A stretch of 64,000 bases of DNA from an uncultured Clostridia bacterium (GTDB taxonomy: Bacteria > Bacillota > Clostridia > Oscillospirales > Acutalibacteraceae), in assembly GCA_947598155.1 (NCBI GenBank), contig CANQFC010000003.1, positions 124,001 through 188,000 on the forward strand. The letters run 5' to 3'. This document shows, piece after piece, positions 60,155 through 64,000 of the stretch. How positions within the stretch are numbered: position 1 is the first letter of the stretch; each line of letters begins with the position of its first letter. The translations under genes were made by a program, and so were the position numbers. Below the pieces are notes generated by a model. That model had not been told where the DNA came from, searched no databases, and saw nothing but the letters and a program-made list of their open reading frames with translations.

Positions 60155-62023
60155 TTACTTTTTATTCAAATAAACTATCAGCACTGAAATGTCGGAAGGG
60201 GACACGCCCGAAATTCTTGAAGCCTGACCGACGCTTTGCGGCCTTACCTTTTTTAGCTTTTCTCGGGCCTCAAGCCGAAGCGAATAAACGTCGTCATAAT
60301 CAATATCGCCGGGGATTTTTTTAACCTCCAGCCGGCGCATCTCCTCAACCTTGGCGTTTTGGCGCTTAATGTATCCCTCATATTTGAGCTCGATTTCTAC
60401 CTGCTCCGCAACGTCCGGGGGGAGCGGCGGTCTTGTCTTGTCAAACGGCGCTAAAACTCCGTAGTCAAGCTGCGGCCTTTTTATGAGTTCCGAAAGGCGT
60501 ACCCCTGTGTTCATAGGCGCTGTTTCACGTGAAACGAGGATTTTGTTCAGCTCTTCGTTCGGCGCAATCGTTACCGACTCGCACCTTGTCTTTTCTTCTT
60601 CTATTAAACGAAGCTTTTTAAGCAGTCTTTCATACCGTTCCCTTGAAACAAGCCCGATTTCATACCCGTAAGGCATTAAGCGAATGTCGGCATTGTCCTG
60701 GCGAAGCAACAGTCTGTATTCGCTTCTTGACGTCATCATTCTGTACGGGTCGGAGCATCCCTTTGTAACCAAATCGTCAATAAGCGTGCCTATGTATGAG
60801 CTCGCCCTGTCAAGCAAAAACGGCTCCTCTTTTTTAACATATCTCGCGGCGTTAATTCCGGCAATAAGCCCCTGCGCCGCCGCTTCCTCGTACCCTGACG
60901 AGCCGTTAAACTGGCCCGCTCCGAAAAGCCCGTCAATACTTGTAAACTCAAGAGAAGATTTTAGCGCGAGGGGATCGACGCAGTCGTATTCAATGGCATA
61001 CGCCGTTCTCATAACCTCAACATTTTCGAGCCCCTTAATACTTCTTAAAAATTTAAGCTGAACGTCTTCTGGCAACGATGAGGACATTCCCTGCAAATAA
61101 AGCTCCTCCGTGTCCTCACCGCACGGTTCAATAAACAGCTGATGCCTTTCTTTTTCGGGGAAACGCACTATTTTATCTTCAATACTCGGACAGTAACGCG
61201 GCCCTACGCCCTCAATTTTGCCTGAATAAAGCGGAGAGCGGTGAATATTTTCATAAATGATTTTTTTTGTTTCTTCATTTGTATATGTTATATGGCAGAC
61301 GGCGCTGTTATTAAGATTTTTTCTGTCTGTATCAAACGAAAACGGGACGGGGTGTTCATCGCCGTACTGTACCTGCAATTCGGAAAAATCAACGCTACGC
61401 CTGTTAACTCTTGACGGAGTGCCGGTTTTAAACCGCCTTAAAGGAATATTCATTTTTTTCAGCGATTCCGAAAGCCTCTTCGCGGGGAACATTCCATCAG
61501 GTCCGCTGTCATAAGACACATCGCCTATGAAAACTTTGCCGCTGAGAAAAGTGCCGGTCGCGAGCACAACTGCTTTTGCGGAGTAAACTGCCTCAAGCTG
61601 AGTTGTAAGATAAAACATTCCGTCTTCCTTTTTAACAAGGTCAACGATTTCGGCCTGCTTTAAATCAAGATTTTCCTGCTTTTCAAGGGTATGTTTCATA
61701 TATTTTGAATACTCACGGCGGTCAATCTGCGCCCGAAGTGAGTGAACGGCAGGCCCTTTTCCCAAATTTAACATTCTTATCTGTATGGAATTTTTATCGG
61801 CCGCTTTTCCCATCTCTCCGCCTAAAGCGTCAATCTCACGGACAAGGTGGCCCTTTGAAGTTCCGCCTATTGAGGGGTTGCAGGGCATATTCCCCACCCA
61901 GTCAAGATTAACGGTAAAGCAAACGGTTTCAGCGCCGAGCCTTGACGACGCCAGCGCCGCCTCAATGCCCGCATGCCCGGCGCCGATAACGGCAACATCG
62001 TATTTTTTTGCAAAGTATTCCAT
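60155..62023 (-). CDS. mnmG: tRNA uridine 5-carboxymethylaminomethyl modification enzyme MnmG (GidA)
   Basis: This 622-residue FAD protein modifies U34 of several tRNAs together with MnmE. FAD site: YDVAVIGAGHAGIEAALASS; further motifs NPSIGGTSKGHLVREIDALGG, LATGTFLSGKVFIG, PPSRVN-like GTPSRVNRRS and GLFGAGQFNGSSGYEEAAAQG. C-terminal helical domain. A parS-like sequence is embedded in the reading frame around residue 498 (LVSRETA). Its usual partner mnmE is not in the expected place between jag and this gene. Confidence 0.96.
   Translation of the reverse strand: MEYFAKKYDVAVIGAGHAGIEAALASSRLGAETVCFTVNLDWVGNMPCNPSIGGTSKGHLVREIDALGGEMGKAADKNSIQIRMLNLGKGPAVHSLRAQIDRREYSKYMKHTLEKQENLDLKQAEIVDLVKKEDGMFYLTTQLEAVYSAKAVVLATGTFLSGKVFIGDVSYDSGPDGMFPAKRLSESLKKMNIPLRRFKTGTPSRVNRRSVDFSELQVQYGDEHPVPFSFDTDRKNLNNSAVCHITYTNEETKKIIYENIHRSPLYSGKIEGVGPRYCPSIEDKIVRFPEKERHQLFIEPCGEDTEELYLQGMSSSLPEDVQLKFLRSIKGLENVEVMRTAYAIEYDCVDPLALKSSLEFTSIDGLFGAGQFNGSSGYEEAAAQGLIAGINAARYVKKEEPFLLDRASSYIGTLIDDLVTKGCSDPYRMMTSRSEYRLLLRQDNADIRLMPYGYEIGLVSRERYERLLKKLRLIEEEKTRCESVTIAPNEELNKILVSRETAPMNTGVRLSELIKRPQLDYGVLAPFDKTRPPLPPDVAEQVEIELKYEGYIKRQNAKVEEMRRLEVKKIPGDIDYDDVYSLRLEAREKLKKVRPQSVGQASRISGVSPSDISVLIVYLNKK
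60521..60536. promoter_or_regulatory. Second parS site inside mnmG, one mismatch
   Basis: TGTTTCACGTGAAACG differs from the perfect site only at the last base. It lies within the mnmG coding sequence, 2.3 kb from the perfect parS. Confidence 0.85.
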
Positions 62024-62043
62024 TTTATTTACCTATCACTGTT

Positions 62044-62075
62044 ACAAAAAACGGCGGAAAATCCGCCGTCGTTTT
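62044..62075. terminator. Terminator between jag and mnmG
   Basis: 8-bp stem ACGGCGGA/TCCGCCGT, short A-loop. Minus strand continues TTTTTTG, plus strand TTTTTTT. It splits the yidC-jag transcript from mnmG-rsmG. Confidence 0.9.
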
Positions 62076-62076
62076 T

Positions 62077-63066
62077 TTATTCTTCTTCCGTGCTCCCATC
62101 GGCGGCCGATTTAATGTCAATCGGGCCGTAAAGGAACCCGTCCATATCGCTTTTCGGCTCTCTGTTCGGAGAAAGCTCCGGTTTATAGACCTCGCGTCTT
62201 TCGCGCCTGCCGCCTCTGTCGCGGTTATAGCCGTTTCTTCTTCCGCCGTTTCCTCTGCCTGCGTCAATCGGGGCAATAACCACTCTTCTGTCAAGATCCG
62301 TGCCCACCGAATAAGAAGTAGCGTTCTCAATATCCTGAACTGCGGTGTGAATAACGCGTCTTTCATACGGGTTCATAGGCTCAAGAGAAATGCTCCTGCC
62401 CTGCCTTACAGCCCTTAAAGCTGTTTTATGAGCGAGGGATTTAAGCGTTTCCTCTCTTTTTGCTCTGTAATTCCCCACGTTGATTGACACTCTCTTATAG
62501 CTCTGCCTGCCTTTATTTGCGACCATTCTCGCAAGGTACTGCAAAGCGTCAAGAGTCTCGCCGCGCTTGCCGATGATAATTCCGTAATCATCGCCGCACT
62601 CCAGCTCAAAATATATCTCTTCATCATTTGACATCTCGGTAACTTCACATTTTTCCATACCAAGAGCCAATACCATGGATTTAATATATTCCGCCGTTTC
62701 GGTATAATTATTCGTCTTTTCAAGAGGAAGTTCCGCCTTTTCCTCCTTTGCAGGTTCGGGTTCTTTTACCTGTTCCTTCTTTACGGGCGCACTTTTTTTG
62801 GTTTCAGCCCTTTTTTCCTGCTTTTTCTCAATTTTCTGAGGTTTCTTATTTACCTGCTCAACATTTTTTTCAGGCTTTTTATCGTTAACATTAGTTGAAA
62901 CTTTAACTTTTGCCGGCGAACCGCCGAAAAGTCCCAAAATCTTTTTGGTGGGGTTCTGAAGTACCTCAACTGTAAAGTCATCGTATTCGCTGATTCCCAG
63001 CTTTACGAGCGCTGAGGTTTTAGCCTCTTCAACGGTAGCGCCTGTACCGATTTCTTCTTTAATCAT
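62077..63066 (-). CDS. jag: RNA-binding protein Jag (KhpB/EloR)
   Basis: This 329-residue protein has a Jag-N domain (residues 1-50, GATVEEAKTSALVKLGI, ILGLFGGSPAKVKV). A long Lys/Glu-rich linker (about 55-115) is followed by a KH domain (YGIIIGKRGETLDALQYLA) and an R3H domain (RREETLKSLAHKTALRAVR, then EPMNPYERRVIHTAVQD). It works with KhpA in controlling cell elongation and wall synthesis. The C-terminal tail is Arg/Gly-rich (GRGNGGRRNGYNRDRGGRR), an unusual extension. Starts 14 bases after yidC. Confidence 0.95.
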   Translation of the reverse strand: MIKEEIGTGATVEEAKTSALVKLGISEYDDFTVEVLQNPTKKILGLFGGSPAKVKVSTNVNDKKPEKNVEQVNKKPQKIEKKQEKRAETKKSAPVKKEQVKEPEPAKEEKAELPLEKTNNYTETAEYIKSMVLALGMEKCEVTEMSNDEEIYFELECGDDYGIIIGKRGETLDALQYLARMVANKGRQSYKRVSINVGNYRAKREETLKSLAHKTALRAVRQGRSISLEPMNPYERRVIHTAVQDIENATSYSVGTDLDRRVVIAPIDAGRGNGGRRNGYNRDRGGRRERREVYKPELSPNREPKSDMDGFLYGPIDIKSAADGSTEEE

Positions 63067-63080
63067 AAACGTATTTCCCC

Positions 63081-64000
63081 TTATTCTTCATTGCCGTTGT
63101 CTAAAGTTTGGGCAACGTTTTTAATAATTTTTTCTTTGGCGCGGCTGTTTATCGTCTCATCAACCATAAGCCTTGCAAGCACTTTTTTAGGCGAATGCGT
63201 GTTGTTCAGAACAATCATTTGAATGAAAGAAAGCACTGTTGACATAATGATGTAAACGCCTACCGACGCCGGGAACAAAAACGAGAACCAAATGCTCAAT
63301 GCAGGCGACATAAAAGTCATACAGCCCATTGACGGGTTGTTTGCCATTTCGGGGTTCATCTTCTTTTGGCGTATATATGAGTAAAGAGCCATCGCCAAAG
63401 ATACGACTCCCGTTAAAATCGGGATAAGCCAAAGTATATTGAATACTTTATACTGCGGCGTCTGCTCAAGATTCATTCCCAAAAACTTGAAATTGTCGGC
63501 AAAATCAGAAATCTTTGCCACATATTCGCTCGGAATACCCGTTAAATCAAGCTCGTTAAAATGGCTGATAACGGTGAGCTCCATTCTGAAATCCTGCTTT
63601 TCGTTGTTACTGAGCGTACCAAGCGTCTTGGCCGTTTCAGTAAGCTTTGCTATTATGTCAGCCGGAATGCGGAGAACATAGGACAATAGCTTGTAGTTAA
63701 CGGCATAAACGCCCATCATAACGGGAAACGTAATGAGCAGCGGCAGGCAGCCGCCCGTCATTGAAGAAAAGCCTTCCTGCGAATAAAGATCGTTCATAGC
63801 CTCCTGCTGTTTTCGCTGGTCATTCGCGTATTTTTCTTTTATGCGCCTGATTTTTGGCTGAAGTCTTTGGCTCTTAGCCATACTTTTTTGTTGCTTAATC
63901 GAGGACGGAAGTAAAACCAATTTGACGGCTATCGTCATAAACAACAAGGATAAAATGTAGTTGTCCGTAAGGTTATAGAAAAATCCTATCAAATAACCGA
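63081..64000 (-). CDS. yidC: Membrane protein insertase YidC, N-terminus beyond the window
   Basis: About 306 codons are visible; the frame is open at the right edge. It inserts proteins into the membrane alone or with SecYEG. Features: IKQQKSMAKSQRLQPKIRRI (conserved cytoplasmic loop with strand-binding Arg), SMTGGCLPLLITFPVMMGVY, and later FMSPALSIWFSFLFPASVGVYI. An insertion of ~70 residues between TM2 and TM3 (AKLTETAKTLGTLSNNEKQD) is extracytoplasmic. Basic tail typical of the Firmicute protein. In the origin-proximal yidC-jag order. Confidence 0.95.
   Translation of the reverse strand, partial: GYLIGFFYNLTDNYILSLLFMTIAVKLVLLPSSIKQQKSMAKSQRLQPKIRRIKEKYANDQRKQQEAMNDLYSQEGFSSMTGGCLPLLITFPVMMGVYAVNYKLLSYVLRIPADIIAKLTETAKTLGTLSNNEKQDFRMELTVISHFNELDLTGIPSEYVAKISDFADNFKFLGMNLEQTPQYKVFNILWLIPILTGVVSLAMALYSYIRQKKMNPEMANNPSMGCMTFMSPALSIWFSFLFPASVGVYIIMSTVLSFIQMIVLNNTHSPKKVLARLMVDETINSRAKEKIIKNVAQTLDNGNEE

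Overview
The window looks like chromosome of a gut Firmicute of class Clostridia, probably Oscillospiraceae/Ruminococcaceae-like. Supporting signs are dockerin and cohesin-like secreted proteins, a choloylglycine (bile salt) hydrolase, a FeoA-FeoB fusion, the clostridial dapL lysine route, and the Firmicute order yidC-jag-mnmG-rsmG-noc-parA-parB with parS sites. That last block places the right end of the window near the replication origin. GC is moderate. A block at about 25.4-28.3 kb is visibly AT-richer and carries decayed mobile DNA. Family calls rest on motifs read by eye; no database search was run.

Layout: 0-1.5 kb holds a truncated ABC exporter, preceded by a 41-residue peptide ORF and an attenuator-like hairpin, with a divergent XRE regulator. 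1.5-4.1 kb is the ferrous iron uptake operon (feoAB fusion plus a Cys-rich small protein). 4.2-7.9 kb is rpsO-pnp and a membrane protein. 8.3-13.4 kb is mreB-mreC-mreD-mrdA (rod-shape cell wall synthesis), interrupted between mreC and mreD by six copies of an ~89-bp repeat. A lone 5S rRNA sits at 13.7 kb. 14-25 kb is a mixed region: Lys/Glu/Pro-rich membrane protein, hemolysin III family protein, GtaA-like protein, permuted GH3 beta-glucosidase, gapA, an ATPase-fold protein, bile salt hydrolase and an acetyltransferase.

25.4-28.5 kb is an accessory scar: excisionase-like pseudogenes, a methyltransferase behind a leader peptide and attenuator, a GNAT gene cut by an IS remnant, a cluster of TTAGCA hexamers, and tRNA-Arg(CCT) with a displaced copy of its 5' half. 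This resembles the remains of an element integrated at that tRNA.

28.6-30.7 kb is pyrR-uraA behind a PyrR-type attenuator. 30.8-38.1 kb is hom-lysC-glyA-dapF-dapL-purB, an aspartate-family amino acid and purine operon, with a perfect hairpin across the dapF start. 38.5-40.4 kb holds an AI-2E family permease and a CpsB-type PHP phosphatase. 40.5-44 kb is a second peptidoglycan unit (FHA protein, FtsW/RodA/SpoVE, class B PBP). 44.2-52.5 kb is a secreted locus: a 38-residue acidic peptide, a cohesin-like protein, a cohesin-plus-dockerin protein behind a duplicated promoter, and a 1733-residue dockerin protein. 53-55 kb has two lipoproteins. 55-64 kb is serS and the origin-proximal segregation/tRNA-modification genes.

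A dispersed ~140-bp intergenic repeat family and its short relatives punctuate gene boundaries across the window; in places it appears to carry promoter or leader sequence. The best candidates for something undescribed are the peptide/attenuator/ABC unit at the left edge, the repeat array inside the mre operon, the methyltransferase leader, and the dockerin locus with its small acidic peptide.
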